From Oleidesulfovibrio alaskensis DSM 16109 (GTDB taxonomy: Bacteria > Desulfobacterota > Desulfovibrionia > Desulfovibrionales > Desulfovibrionaceae), in contig NZ_AXWQ01000007.1 in NCBI RefSeq assembly GCF_000482745.1, positions 271,093-335,092 of the forward strand: 64,000 nt of DNA, given 5' to 3'. Made by a program: the position numbers and the translations under genes. Shown piece by piece: positions 1-7,857 of the stretch. Below the pieces are notes generated by a model that searched no databases, was not told where the DNA came from, and saw only the letters and a program-made list of their open reading frames with translations. Position 1 is the stretch's first letter. Each line of letters starts with the position of its first letter.

Positions 1-2
1 CC

Positions 3-470
3 AGTGCGTGCCGCTCGGTACGCATCATGACTCCGTATTTTCTGCCGTCCGGCGATCTGATAAGCGCCATGCAGGCAGCTGCCCTGCGTGGGGTGCGGGT
101 GGATGTGGTGCTGCCCGGAAAAAATAATCTGCCGGCAGTGCACTGGGCCACACGCAACATGCTGTGGCAGCTGCTGCGGTTCGGGGTGCATGTCTACTAC
201 CAGCCCGGCCCTTTTGTACATTCCAAGATCATGCTCATCGACGGCAGTTACGCGCAGGTGGGGTCTGCCAATCTGGACCCCCGCAGCCTGCGGCTTAATT
301 TCGAGCTGAATGTGGAGATATTTGATACGTCCGTCGTGCGTCCGCTGGTAAGGCATTTCGACAACGTGCGGCGCAATGCGCGCAGCATAACCCTGAGCGA
401 ACTGGAAAACCGTTCCCTGCCGGTGCGTATGCGCGATGCCGCATTCTGGCTGTTCACCCCGTATTTGTAG
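3..470 (+). CDS. cls: Cardiolipin synthase (phospholipase D family), C-terminal part
   Basis: This is the 3' end of a gene that begins before the window; the reading frame is open from base 3. Cardiolipin synthase condenses phosphatidyl donors into cardiolipin at the inner membrane. The fragment carries the second HKD motif of the phospholipase D superfamily: His-Ser-Lys followed by Asp and the G-S-A-N-L-D-P-R-S segment (bases about 215-290). It starts with the typical R-I-M-T-P-Y-F-L-P strand and ends with the usual short hydrophobic F-W-L-F-T-P-Y-L tail. The first HKD motif and the membrane-anchored N-terminus lie outside. A generic PLD-family protein is possible, but the motif spacing and ending fit Cls well. 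Confidence 0.85.
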   Translation, partial: SACRSVRIMTPYFLPSGDLISAMQAAALRGVRVDVVLPGKNNLPAVHWATRNMLWQLLRFGVHVYYQPGPFVHSKIMLIDGSYAQVGSANLDPRSLRLNFELNVEIFDTSVVRPLVRHFDNVRRNARSITLSELENRSLPVRMRDAAFWLFTPYL

Positions 471-517
471 CCGTGCTGTGTATATGTTAAAAAATGAAGT
501 GCTGCTATTCCTTCCGG

Positions 518-534
518 TTGGCACAAAGGCGGCT
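518..534 (+). promoter_or_regulatory. Possible sigma-54 (-24/-12) promoter
   Basis: TTGGCAC is followed, ten bases after the GG, by GC, the canonical -24/-12 spacing. The -12 half (CGGCT) departs from TTGCW. It lies about 135 bases before the phospholipase C-like gene. An alternative sigma-70-like TTGACA begins at 543 with a poor -10. I cannot decide between them. Confidence 0.25.
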
Positions 535-669
535 GATAGCTGTTGACATGTCGTGCCGGAGAGCTAGTACATAGGGTGTTTGGTACATTGCGTAAAAAGA
601 ATCTTTAGCGGTACACATTCTGTGGAAAAACGCACAAACCGACCGGAATCACCGGAAGCATATATTCTC

Positions 670-1662
670 ATGAAGCATGGTGATAAAATTGTACGGCGCG
701 GCGCAACGCCCGGCGCCGGACGCACTGGCAGATGGCCTCTGGCGGTGGCTTTCAGTATTTTCATGCTGCTGCTTCTGCCTGATGCGGCCATGGCATGGGG
801 ACCGGGGGTGCACATGGCCTGTTCCGAGTGGCTGTTTGCCAACCTGACCCTGCTGCCTGCCGGTGTGGCTACTGTTATTTCCGCGTATGAGTCGGTTTTC
901 CGCTACGGGGCGCTCAGTGCCGATATTTTCATAGGCAAAGGATGTGCCGTCACCCCCGGTCACAGCCACAACTGGGAAACCGCACACACGCTGCTGCGCA
1001 GTGCCGACTCGCCCCGTCTTAAAGCCTATGCCTACGGCTATCTTTCTCATCTTGCGGCGGATACGGTGGCCCACAACCACTATGTGCCCAACAGCATGTG
1101 CAGTACAGGCGGCAGCAAGCTGAGTCATGTTTATGTCGAAATGCTGGCCGATTGCATGGTTCCGTGGAACAGAGGCACGGCAGGCGCATTGTACCGGCTG
1201 GGTTCGGCCGAGGCAGACAGGGTGCTGCGGGCCGCTGTGACGCCGCAGCGGGTGCCTTTTTTTGTTAAAAAGCAGATTTTTATGGGCAGTGTGGCCTTGT
1301 GTGGCCATCGGCGCTGGCGCCGGTCGGTCAAGCTTGTGGACAGAGTGCTGCCTTTCGGCATGAATGCTGTTTATCTGGCTGAAATGCTCAATGTCTCGCT
1401 GCGGGCCGTTGTGGATGTTCTTTCCGACCCCTTCGGTTCGGTGGTGACGGGCATTGACCCCATAGGCGAGCACAATCTGGCAGCCATACGCAGCCGGACG
1501 CAGGGAGGCGCCGTCAGGCGGGCTTTGCGCGGGTTGCGAACCGTCCGGAGGGGCCGTTCCGGCACGGTTGCCGGCGGATGTGAAGGGGTATTGTTTCCTC
1601 TTGACCCGCGTCTTGCGTCACTAGATTTTCCGGCCGGTCGTACTGCCTGTCAGGCTGCGTGA
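670..1662 (+). CDS. Secreted zinc-dependent phospholipase C-type protein
   Basis: 330 residues if started at the ATG at 670 (GGAAG 11 bases upstream); a longer TTG-initiated frame from 580 lacks a good ribosome site. The N-terminus is a signal peptide (Arg-rich start, then a hydrophobic L-A-V-A-F-S-I-F-M core) ending A-M-A before Trp. Cleavage there would leave an N-terminal Trp, as in clostridial alpha-toxin and Bacillus PC-PLC, where Trp1 helps bind zinc. His and Asp ligands typical of PF00882 are seen in W-G-P-G-V-H-M near the start and in S-H-L-A-A-D-T-V-A-H-N-H-Y (about residue 140). The substrate is unknown; a lipid or phosphoester hydrolase is inferred. A terminator follows, so it is probably monocistronic. 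Confidence 0.72.
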   Translation: MKHGDKIVRRGATPGAGRTGRWPLAVAFSIFMLLLLPDAAMAWGPGVHMACSEWLFANLTLLPAGVATVISAYESVFRYGALSADIFIGKGCAVTPGHSHNWETAHTLLRSADSPRLKAYAYGYLSHLAADTVAHNHYVPNSMCSTGGSKLSHVYVEMLADCMVPWNRGTAGALYRLGSAEADRVLRAAVTPQRVPFFVKKQIFMGSVALCGHRRWRRSVKLVDRVLPFGMNAVYLAEMLNVSLRAVVDVLSDPFGSVVTGIDPIGEHNLAAIRSRTQGGAVRRALRGLRTVRRGRSGTVAGGCEGVLFPLDPRLASLDFPAGRTACQAA

Positions 1663-1693
1663 CTGCAGTCTGTCTGTGCGTCTGCCAGTCAGA

Positions 1694-1719
1694 AGGGAGC
1701 CATCCGGCTTCCTTTTTTT
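1694..1719 (+). terminator. Rho-independent terminator after the phospholipase-like gene
   Basis: AGGGAGCC / GGCTTCCT stem (one G-T pair) with an ATCC loop, followed by a run of seven T. Confidence 0.75.
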
Positions 1720-1838
1720 GTGTGCGGCATCAGGCGGCGGCCGCTTGCCCGCGACGGCGGCACGGTGTACCAACGTGTTGCCCTGATATCTGGCGCGGGT
1801 AATCGCACGCCGTGCCGCATTCATGCAGGAGAAAAAAC

Positions 1839-2978
1839 ATGCCGGAACCAGTTCTGGTCATTGTGAAATATTGCGATCCTTCCACAGGCGGCGAAGGGGT
1901 GGCCTATCGTTTCTGCCGGTATATGCAGAGCCGCGGGGTTCCTTTTCAGCTTGTCTGCGGCAGAAACAAGGAACCGCACGGTCCGCTGGCGGAGCACGTG
2001 GTGGAACTGGGTATGCTGCGGCCCACAAGGCTGCTCAAATATGCATCGTTTTTCCGCAGGGCAGAACGGTACATCGCCTGTACGCGCGGGGTGCCTTTTT
2101 CGTTTGAATATGTCCGCGGTGCCGCCATTGTGCGGCAGACAGGCGTACATGCCACTTTTCTCAGGCGTTCGCTGGAGGGCCTGCCCGAAAAGGAAAAACG
2201 CCGTAAAATGCGCAGCCGGTGGTGGAATCTGTACAACAGATATGTTCCCGCACAGGAACGCCGAGTCCTTGATTCCGCCGAGCTGCAACGCATTCTGGTG
2301 CCTTCGGGCATGACACGGGACGAGGTGTGCCAAAGCTATCCGCAGCATTGCCACAAGGTGACCGTCATTCATAACGGGGTGGACACGGAACGCTTTCATC
2401 CCGCGGATGAGGCGGCGCGCGTGGCTGCGCGCGAACGGTACTGGCCCGGTGCGGGCGCACGGCGCATAGTGGGGTTTGCGGGCAATATATTTATGCGCAA
2501 GGGACTGGCCCATTGTATAGGCAGTCTGCGCGGTCTGCCCGAAGATGTGGTGCTGCTGGTGGCAGGCGGTGATAATGCCGCCCCGTACAGACAGCAGGCC
2601 GCTGCGCTGGGCGTGGAGCACAGGGTCCGCTTTGCCGGAGCCGTGGCCGATATGCCGCAGTTTTTTCATGCGCTGGATGCCTTCTGTCTGCCCACCCGCT
2701 ACGATCCGTTCGGTCTGGTCATAGCCGAAGCCGTGGCGGCAGGAGTGCCCGTTGTTACATCGCATCTGGCCGGCAGTGCGGAGATTGTGCAGGACGGCGT
2801 GACCGGTGCGGTATGCCGTTCTCTGGATGACAGTGCCGTGGCGCAGGCCGTGGATAAGGCCCTGAGGCTGGACAGATCCGGTATTGCCGCTTCGGCCCCT
2901 GACGAGCGCGATATGTTCGCCCGCTATCTGGCGCTGGCAGATGACGTGCGTGCCGCACGCCGACCCGTCAGGCCATGA
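1839..2978 (+). CDS. GT4 glycosyltransferase, WaaG-like
   Basis: 379 residues from ATG 1839, chosen because CAGGAG lies 8 bases upstream. It is a GT-B fold retaining glycosyltransferase. The N-terminal domain has the G-G-E-G-V-A nucleotide-sugar loop. The middle resembles LPS core heptose glucosyltransferases (V-R-Q-T-G-V-H-A-T-F-L, then I-H-N-G-V-D-T-E-R-F). The C-terminal domain has the donor-binding R-Y-D-P-F-G-L-V-I-A-E segment, with Asp instead of the first Glu of the usual E-x7-E motif. It is translationally close to the next glycosyltransferase, so the pair probably acts on the same cell-surface glycan, perhaps LPS core. The exact sugar and acceptor cannot be read from sequence. Confidence 0.85.
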   Translation: MPEPVLVIVKYCDPSTGGEGVAYRFCRYMQSRGVPFQLVCGRNKEPHGPLAEHVVELGMLRPTRLLKYASFFRRAERYIACTRGVPFSFEYVRGAAIVRQTGVHATFLRRSLEGLPEKEKRRKMRSRWWNLYNRYVPAQERRVLDSAELQRILVPSGMTRDEVCQSYPQHCHKVTVIHNGVDTERFHPADEAARVAARERYWPGAGARRIVGFAGNIFMRKGLAHCIGSLRGLPEDVVLLVAGGDNAAPYRQQAAALGVEHRVRFAGAVADMPQFFHALDAFCLPTRYDPFGLVIAEAVAAGVPVVTSHLAGSAEIVQDGVTGAVCRSLDDSAVAQAVDKALRLDRSGIAASAPDERDMFARYLALADDVRAARRPVRP

Positions 2979-2992
2979 AACAAGGAACACAG

Positions 2993-4102
2993 ATGCATAT
3001 TGTATACGTTATCGGCGGACTTTTCCGCGGAGGCATAGAAAACTGGCTGCTGAACATCACGCCCTGCCTGCAGCGCGAAGGCTGCCGCGTTACCGTGGTC
3101 AACATGACAGGAAAGGGTGATCTGGTGCCGCTGTTTGCGGAGGCGGGCGTGTCCGTGGTCAACGTGGGAAGGCGCGGTCTGCCGGCAGGCACACACCGGC
3201 TGGATACGACACTGAGGCTGCGGCGCCTGCTGCGCCGTTTGCAGCCGGATGTTATACAGACCATGCATTTTGCCGCCAATTACCATACCCGGCTTGCCGC
3301 GGCGGGCACCGGAGTGCCTGTCATCACCAACATACGCACCATGGCCCGCGAGACCAAGCCGGTGCGCAGAATAATGAACAAGCTTCTTTCGGCGCGCACA
3401 GCCATGTTTGTCTCTGTATCACAGGCCGTTGATGCCGTGGTGCAGCAGGATCACAACCTGTTCCGCGCACCTTCGCGGGTGGTGTACAACGGTATTCCCG
3501 AGGGGCATTTCAGCGCTGCTGCGGCGGATGCGGGTACTCTGGTGCCGCAGGGGGCGCCTGTGCTGGTGACGGCATGCAGGCTGGTGCCGGTGAAGAATAT
3601 GGACTTTTTTCTGCGCGTCTTCCGGAAAATAACCGCCGATGTGCCTGATGCGTTCTTTGTGCTGATGGGCGACGGCGGCGAGCGTGCGGCGCTGGAACAG
3701 CAGGCCGGAGAACTGGGCATTGCGTCACAGGTTGTTTTTACGGGTATGCGCAGCGATGTGCCCGCGGTGCTGAAGGGGCTTTGCGACCGGCGCAGTGTTT
3801 TTGTCATGCCCTCCCGCTGGGAAGGCTTTCCCAACGCAGCGCTGGAAGCCTTGGCCTGCGGGGTGCCGCTGGTTGTTTCCGATACTGTGCCGGTAAAGGA
3901 AGTTACGGAGGATGCCGCCGTTGTGCTGCCGCTGGATGAAGACGTATGGGCGGATGGCCTGACAGCCCTGCTGAATGACCCGCAGCGGCTTGATGCCATG
4001 CGTGCAAAGGGGAGCGCCGTGGCGGAGCGGTTCAGATTTTCGGCGCACGTGGCGGAATGGAAACAGCTGTATACCGATGTTGTCCGTCAGGCGGCCCGCT
4101 GA
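2993..4102 (+). CDS. GT4 family glycosyltransferase
   Basis: 369 residues from ATG 2993, preferred over ATG 2975 because AAGGA sits 6 bases upstream. The earlier ATG would overlap the previous stop codon and add six residues. GT-B fold: the N-terminal I-G-G-L-F-R-G-G-I-E-N-W acceptor domain start is typical of GT4, and the C-terminal E-G-F-P-N-A-A-L-E segment is an intact E-x7-E nucleotide-sugar motif. It follows the previous glycosyltransferase with a 14-base gap and is closed by a strong terminator, giving a two-gene operon for surface polysaccharide or LPS assembly. Confidence 0.88.
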   Translation: MHIVYVIGGLFRGGIENWLLNITPCLQREGCRVTVVNMTGKGDLVPLFAEAGVSVVNVGRRGLPAGTHRLDTTLRLRRLLRRLQPDVIQTMHFAANYHTRLAAAGTGVPVITNIRTMARETKPVRRIMNKLLSARTAMFVSVSQAVDAVVQQDHNLFRAPSRVVYNGIPEGHFSAAAADAGTLVPQGAPVLVTACRLVPVKNMDFFLRVFRKITADVPDAFFVLMGDGGERAALEQQAGELGIASQVVFTGMRSDVPAVLKGLCDRRSVFVMPSRWEGFPNAALEALACGVPLVVSDTVPVKEVTEDAAVVLPLDEDVWADGLTALLNDPQRLDAMRAKGSAVAERFRFSAHVAEWKQLYTDVVRQAAR

Positions 4103-4131
4103 CTGCGGGAGCGGCGGAGGATATGAATGAA

Positions 4132-4167
4132 AAAGGGCGCCTTTGCGGCGCCCTTTGGTGTTTTTTT
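4132..4167 (+). terminator. Strong intrinsic terminator between convergent genes
   Basis: Perfect 10-bp stem AAAGGGCGCC / GGCGCCCTTT with a TTTGC loop and a T7 run. It lies between the glycosyltransferase operon and the convergent RTX gene. Confidence 0.9.
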
Positions 4168-4180
4168 GCCCCCGTTGCTG

Positions 4181-6241
4181 TTACGGGGTTCCCAGAATGA
4201 TGTTCAGTTCGTTCAGCTGATCGGTCATGGATGTGGCATCCACTCCGTGCAGGGTGATTTCCTGCACCACCTGTGTAGGAGCACCGTCGGCGTGTATGCT
4301 GATGGTGGTGTCTGTGCCGTCGCTGCTTATGGTGATGTTGTCGTGCAGGTTGCTGTCCGAAGACACGCCGGAGAGCAGGTCGCGCAGATCAAGGCTGTCA
4401 CCCTGTGTGGTGTCGTAGTCCATGATGTGGTCGTGTGCAGGCGTGGTTACTGTGCCCTGATCGCCGTTATGCCACATGAAGGTGTCGGCACCGGTTCCGC
4501 CCTCAAGCGTATCGTTGCCCGGTCCGCCCACCAGAATGTCGTTTCCGGCGCCGCCCAGCAGCACATCATTGCCGCTCTGGCCGTACATGATGTCATCTCC
4601 GGCTCCGCCGTCAAGTGTGTCGTCGCCGCCGTAGCGCGAACCGGAAGCAAGAGCTTCGTGGTTGTCGCGGATATAGTCGACGATGTTTTCCCACGATTCA
4701 CCGGCAGCGACCAGCTTCTGCATGACAGCCCAGCCCTGTCCGTCGGGGTGGGCGTCTATGCTTGCGTTGCCGCTGATGGAAGTGATGCCGTCGGTGTTCA
4801 GCACATCGCCGAACATGATGTCGTTGCCGTCGCCGCCGGTCAGCAGGTCGTCGCCGAGCTGCTGATGGACATTCTGCATGGCATGCGACAGATCGGGGGT
4901 GGTGTTGACAAATTCCGATCCGCCGGTGTTGTCGAACTGATCGGCCACCCAGCCTGCGGTCTCGTCACCCGCGGGGTTGATATCCTCGCCGGGACGGGTG
5001 CGTATTATGGTGTCAGCCTGTCCGAGACCGAAGGTATGGACCTCCACACCCCATGATGCGCCGATAAGTGCGTTGTATCCGTCCAGCGCGGGGTCAAAGT
5101 CGTTCTGGTCCATTACCTTGCCGTTCAGGCTGGAGCCTTTGTCGTACCCGTCGGTGCTGCCCGGATCATTGTGCACCGTGGGGGCGCCGTCGGTTACAAA
5201 GATGGCTACATTTTTGTAACCGGCATGACCGGGGTCCTGATTGGCGGCATCGAACCATTCTCTGCCGGTTTCCATGGCGGCGTCGAAGTTGGTTCCCTGC
5301 GGGTTCACAGGCGGCTGGTCAATCCCCAGTGCATGCAGCGCGTTGCTTATGACGGTGGCCATATCGGGGTTGGTCAGGTCGATAGTTACCGGTCCGGTAA
5401 GCGTGGTGTAGCCGAACGTGGTCACGGCAAGGTTTATGTTGTCGTGGCCTGCGTATTTGCTGATGAAGTCGCTCAGCGCCTTTGCCGCCGCTTCGTAGCG
5501 CGCCTGCGTGCCTCCGTTTCCGTCTGATATGGATTCGGACATGCTGTACGACATGTCGATGACAACAAGCACGTTGGCGTTTTCCAGCTGACCCTGCGCA
5601 TCACCCACCAGCACATCATTGCCGCCGGTGCCGGTAATGGTTCCGCTGTCCACCGGCACTTGCGTGCCGTCGTCCACGCGGTCGGTGTGCGGTTGTGTGC
5701 CGGTCAGGTTGTCACCTTCGTTGCTGCCCACAATAAGTGTGGACAGCGTGCCGCCTGCGCCCGTTCCGCCGTCGTCGGGGTCCAGACCTTCCTCGTCCAG
5801 CGGGCCTTCGGGCAACGGATTGACAAAGTTGACGTTACCGATGGGGTCAAGCGGATCGATGCCGTCGTACAGCAGGCCGGGATCGTCGGAATATTCCCCC
5901 GACCCGCCGCTTGCTGCGCCGGGACCGGCGGCTGTTTCAATTTCAAGTCCCTGCATCTGGAAAAACGCCTGACCGTCCAGCACGGTGCCGTCGGCAAGTG
6001 TCAATTGCGGAGCTTCACCCGCTGCAAGGCCATCGACAAAGCCTTCCAGCGTAATGGTGCCGCCGTCGGCAAACTGGAAAATCAGATCGCCGCCATCCTG
6101 CACCAGCGTTGCTTCATCCAGATTGAAGCCCAGCATAATGGCCTGAGCTCCGGTCGTCAGTTCCGTCTGCCGGCCCGCTTCGGGCCGCCGGAGCAGAACC
6201 TGTCCCTGTCGGGCTGTATCGGTTGTTGTTGCGGTAGTCAT
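4181..6241 (-). CDS. Von Willebrand A / RTX repeat protein, type I secretion substrate
   Basis: 686 residues, acidic and Cys-free, with no N-terminal signal peptide. Residues 1-100 form a beta-rich N-terminal region of the kind seen on large type I-secreted adhesins (L-T-L-A-D-G-T-V-L-D-G). Residues about 223-420 are a VWA domain with an intact D-M-S-Y-S MIDAS at 229-233. Residues about 465-600 carry RTX nonapeptides (G-G-D-G-N-D-I-M-F-G-D, G-G-A-G-N-D-I-L-V-G-G and related) that bind calcium outside the cell. The end (H-D-H-I-M-D-Y-D onward) fits the C-terminal type I export signal. It is probably a surface or released adhesin. No ABC/HlyD/TolC exporter lies nearby in the window, so the secretion machinery must be elsewhere. 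Confidence 0.85.
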   Translation of the reverse strand: MTTATTTDTARQGQVLLRRPEAGRQTELTTGAQAIMLGFNLDEATLVQDGGDLIFQFADGGTITLEGFVDGLAAGEAPQLTLADGTVLDGQAFFQMQGLEIETAAGPGAASGGSGEYSDDPGLLYDGIDPLDPIGNVNFVNPLPEGPLDEEGLDPDDGGTGAGGTLSTLIVGSNEGDNLTGTQPHTDRVDDGTQVPVDSGTITGTGGNDVLVGDAQGQLENANVLVVIDMSYSMSESISDGNGGTQARYEAAAKALSDFISKYAGHDNINLAVTTFGYTTLTGPVTIDLTNPDMATVISNALHALGIDQPPVNPQGTNFDAAMETGREWFDAANQDPGHAGYKNVAIFVTDGAPTVHNDPGSTDGYDKGSSLNGKVMDQNDFDPALDGYNALIGASWGVEVHTFGLGQADTIIRTRPGEDINPAGDETAGWVADQFDNTGGSEFVNTTPDLSHAMQNVHQQLGDDLLTGGDGNDIMFGDVLNTDGITSISGNASIDAHPDGQGWAVMQKLVAAGESWENIVDYIRDNHEALASGSRYGGDDTLDGGAGDDIMYGQSGNDVLLGGAGNDILVGGPGNDTLEGGTGADTFMWHNGDQGTVTTPAHDHIMDYDTTQGDSLDLRDLLSGVSSDSNLHDNITISSDGTDTTISIHADGAPTQVVQEITLHGVDATSMTDQLNELNIILGTP

Positions 6242-6749
6242 GGCTTATCCCTCCCCCCGGCAGCATTTTGCTGCGGGTGATACTGGCCGTGTTTCCGGCG
6301 TGCGGACTGCCGTGGGCAGCCCGTGCCGCGGGGTATGTACCTGCTGCCGCCGGCGCGGGCAATATTTTTCATATTGCTGCCGTCATGTTGCACGCATCAG
6401 GTACGTATAAAGCACAGTAGTATTCAGAAAGATATGTTGTTGCGGCGCTGCGGGCAATATTATGCAGGCTGAAAAATGCTCCGGAGGGCAAAAGTGTTTT
6501 TTTCTGTAAAGTAAACTGACACTGCGGGCACAGGCATGATTGAAACGTGTATTTGTGCTGTACAGGTTGCGCTTGTGTGGTACTGTTACCTGCATTCCGG
6601 CCCCGGGCAGAGCGGTGCCGGTTGTGCTTTATGGTGCAAGGCGCTTTTCCGGTCCGGAAAGCAGAACGCACTGGTCTTTTTCTGCTCTCTTTGTGGCATT
6701 GTCCGGTAAAAGTGCTGCCCTGCGAGGCATGTGGTATATATGGTTATTT

Positions 6750-6758
6750 TGTTATAAT
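6750..6758 (+). promoter_or_regulatory. Extended -10 promoter element
   Basis: TGTTATAAT is an exact extended -10 (TGnTATAAT). No good -35 lies 17 bases upstream, which is tolerated in extended -10 promoters. It is probably the promoter of the DUF169/TauE operon, with a long leader. Confidence 0.4.
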
Positions 6759-6789
6759 GTTCTGATTTTATTACCTTAGCGTTGTCTAA

Positions 6790-6807
6790 TTGTTAAATGA
6801 TTCACAA
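6790..6807 (+). promoter_or_regulatory. CRP/FNR-family-like operator
   Basis: TTGTTA-N6-TCACAA is one base from the symmetric TTGTGA-N6-TCACAA half-sites recognised by CRP/FNR-family proteins. It lies about 30 bases downstream of the extended -10 element, a position that would suit repression. The regulator is unknown. Confidence 0.35.
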
Positions 6808-7013
6808 TCAGGTGATGTTTTGAGAGGGTTTGAGAGGGTGAGTTCGTGAAAAAAAATCCTTTTTTTCTCATTCGCAAAGAATCTTGAGCGGTAGTGCGGG
6901 CATTGGTAGTGAGCGTCGACAACACAGCAAGACGCGAGGGCGATACAGGCAGGCGCGTGGGGATGCAGCCTCCGGAACCGCCCTTTCCGCACAACGAAAA
7001 GGAGAGTACCGCC

Positions 7014-7787
7014 GTGAATTTCAAGGAAATGCAAGCCACCCTCATGCACGAACTGCGCCTGTACCATTACCCTGTCGCTGTTAAATTTTTCTTTGATCAG
7101 GCAGAAGTGGACAAGTTCAAGGCTGAAACCGAGTACTACACTCCGCTGAAGGCCATGACATTCTGTCAGTGGCAGATAGCCGCCCGCATGAAGGGGCAGA
7201 CCGTCTATTCCGAACGCGAAGGTCTGGGCTGCAGCAACGCGGTTTTCAGCTTCGGCTGGAAAGATCTGGACGAAGCCGAAGTGAAGAGCCATGCCAAATA
7301 CTGTAAGGACCTTGATCAGGCCAAGCGGTTTGTTGAAACCAAATCGCGCCTGCCCGAAGGTCTTATAGGCATTGCGGTGGCTCCTCTGGCCGATGCCACA
7401 TTTATGCCCGATACCGTGCACTTTTACTGCGACAACATGCAGGCCTATCATCTGGCCGTGGATTACATGGCCGCCACAGACACCCACCCCCTGCGTCCGC
7501 AGATCACCATGAACTCTTCCGCCTGCGGCGGTAACGTGTACACCATGGTGGAAAAGCAGTTCAACATGCTGCCCGCCTGTTCCGGCAGTTACAACGCCGG
7601 CAAGACCGAACGCGGCGAAATCAACGTCATTATTCCCGGCGAGCAGATGCAGATGGTGTACGAACGCCTGCTCGAGCGCATGGAAAAGCTGGGCAGCTCT
7701 TCCATCACCAAGCCCGGAGACGGCTTCCCCGGTGCGGACGTGTGCAAAAACTGCCCGCTTATCGTATTTAAAAAAGCAAAGGATTAA
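7014..7787 (+). CDS. DUF169 domain-containing protein
   Basis: 257 residues from GTG 7014, chosen because AAAAGGAGA lies at 6998-7005; an upstream in-frame extension from 6894 has no family character. DUF169 proteins are found in anaerobes and have no settled function. Visible features are a conserved run of Cys: F-C-Q-W-Q, G-C-S-N-A, Y-C-K, Y-C-D-N-M, A-C-G-G, A-C-S-G-S-Y and a C-terminal C-K-N-C-P. This suggests a bound metal or Fe-S centre (inference). It is soluble and cytoplasmic, and is 70 bases upstream of a TauE/SafE permease, so the two are probably co-transcribed. Confidence 0.75.
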   Translation: MNFKEMQATLMHELRLYHYPVAVKFFFDQAEVDKFKAETEYYTPLKAMTFCQWQIAARMKGQTVYSEREGLGCSNAVFSFGWKDLDEAEVKSHAKYCKDLDQAKRFVETKSRLPEGLIGIAVAPLADATFMPDTVHFYCDNMQAYHLAVDYMAATDTHPLRPQITMNSSACGGNVYTMVEKQFNMLPACSGSYNAGKTERGEINVIIPGEQMQMVYERLLERMEKLGSSSITKPGDGFPGADVCKNCPLIVFKKAKD

Positions 7788-7857
7788 CCTGAAGGGTTTG
7801 TTTGTCCGCCGCCGCATGCAGCGCGGCGGCGGGCGCATAGCAAAGGAGAACAGCACC

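Larger units (their letters stand above)
6242..7013. other. Intergenic region between divergent genes, no gene seen
   Basis: 770 bases between the RTX gene and the DUF169 gene. The only ORFs are short, with unlikely compositions. The right half is AT-rich and holds the TGTTATAAT element, the CRP/FNR-like palindrome and a tandem TGAGAGGG(T) doublet at about 6821-6839. Confidence 0.6.

Noticed and set aside
580..669. Earlier TTG start for the phospholipase-like gene
   Set aside because: It adds 30 residues before a clear signal peptide and has no ribosome site.
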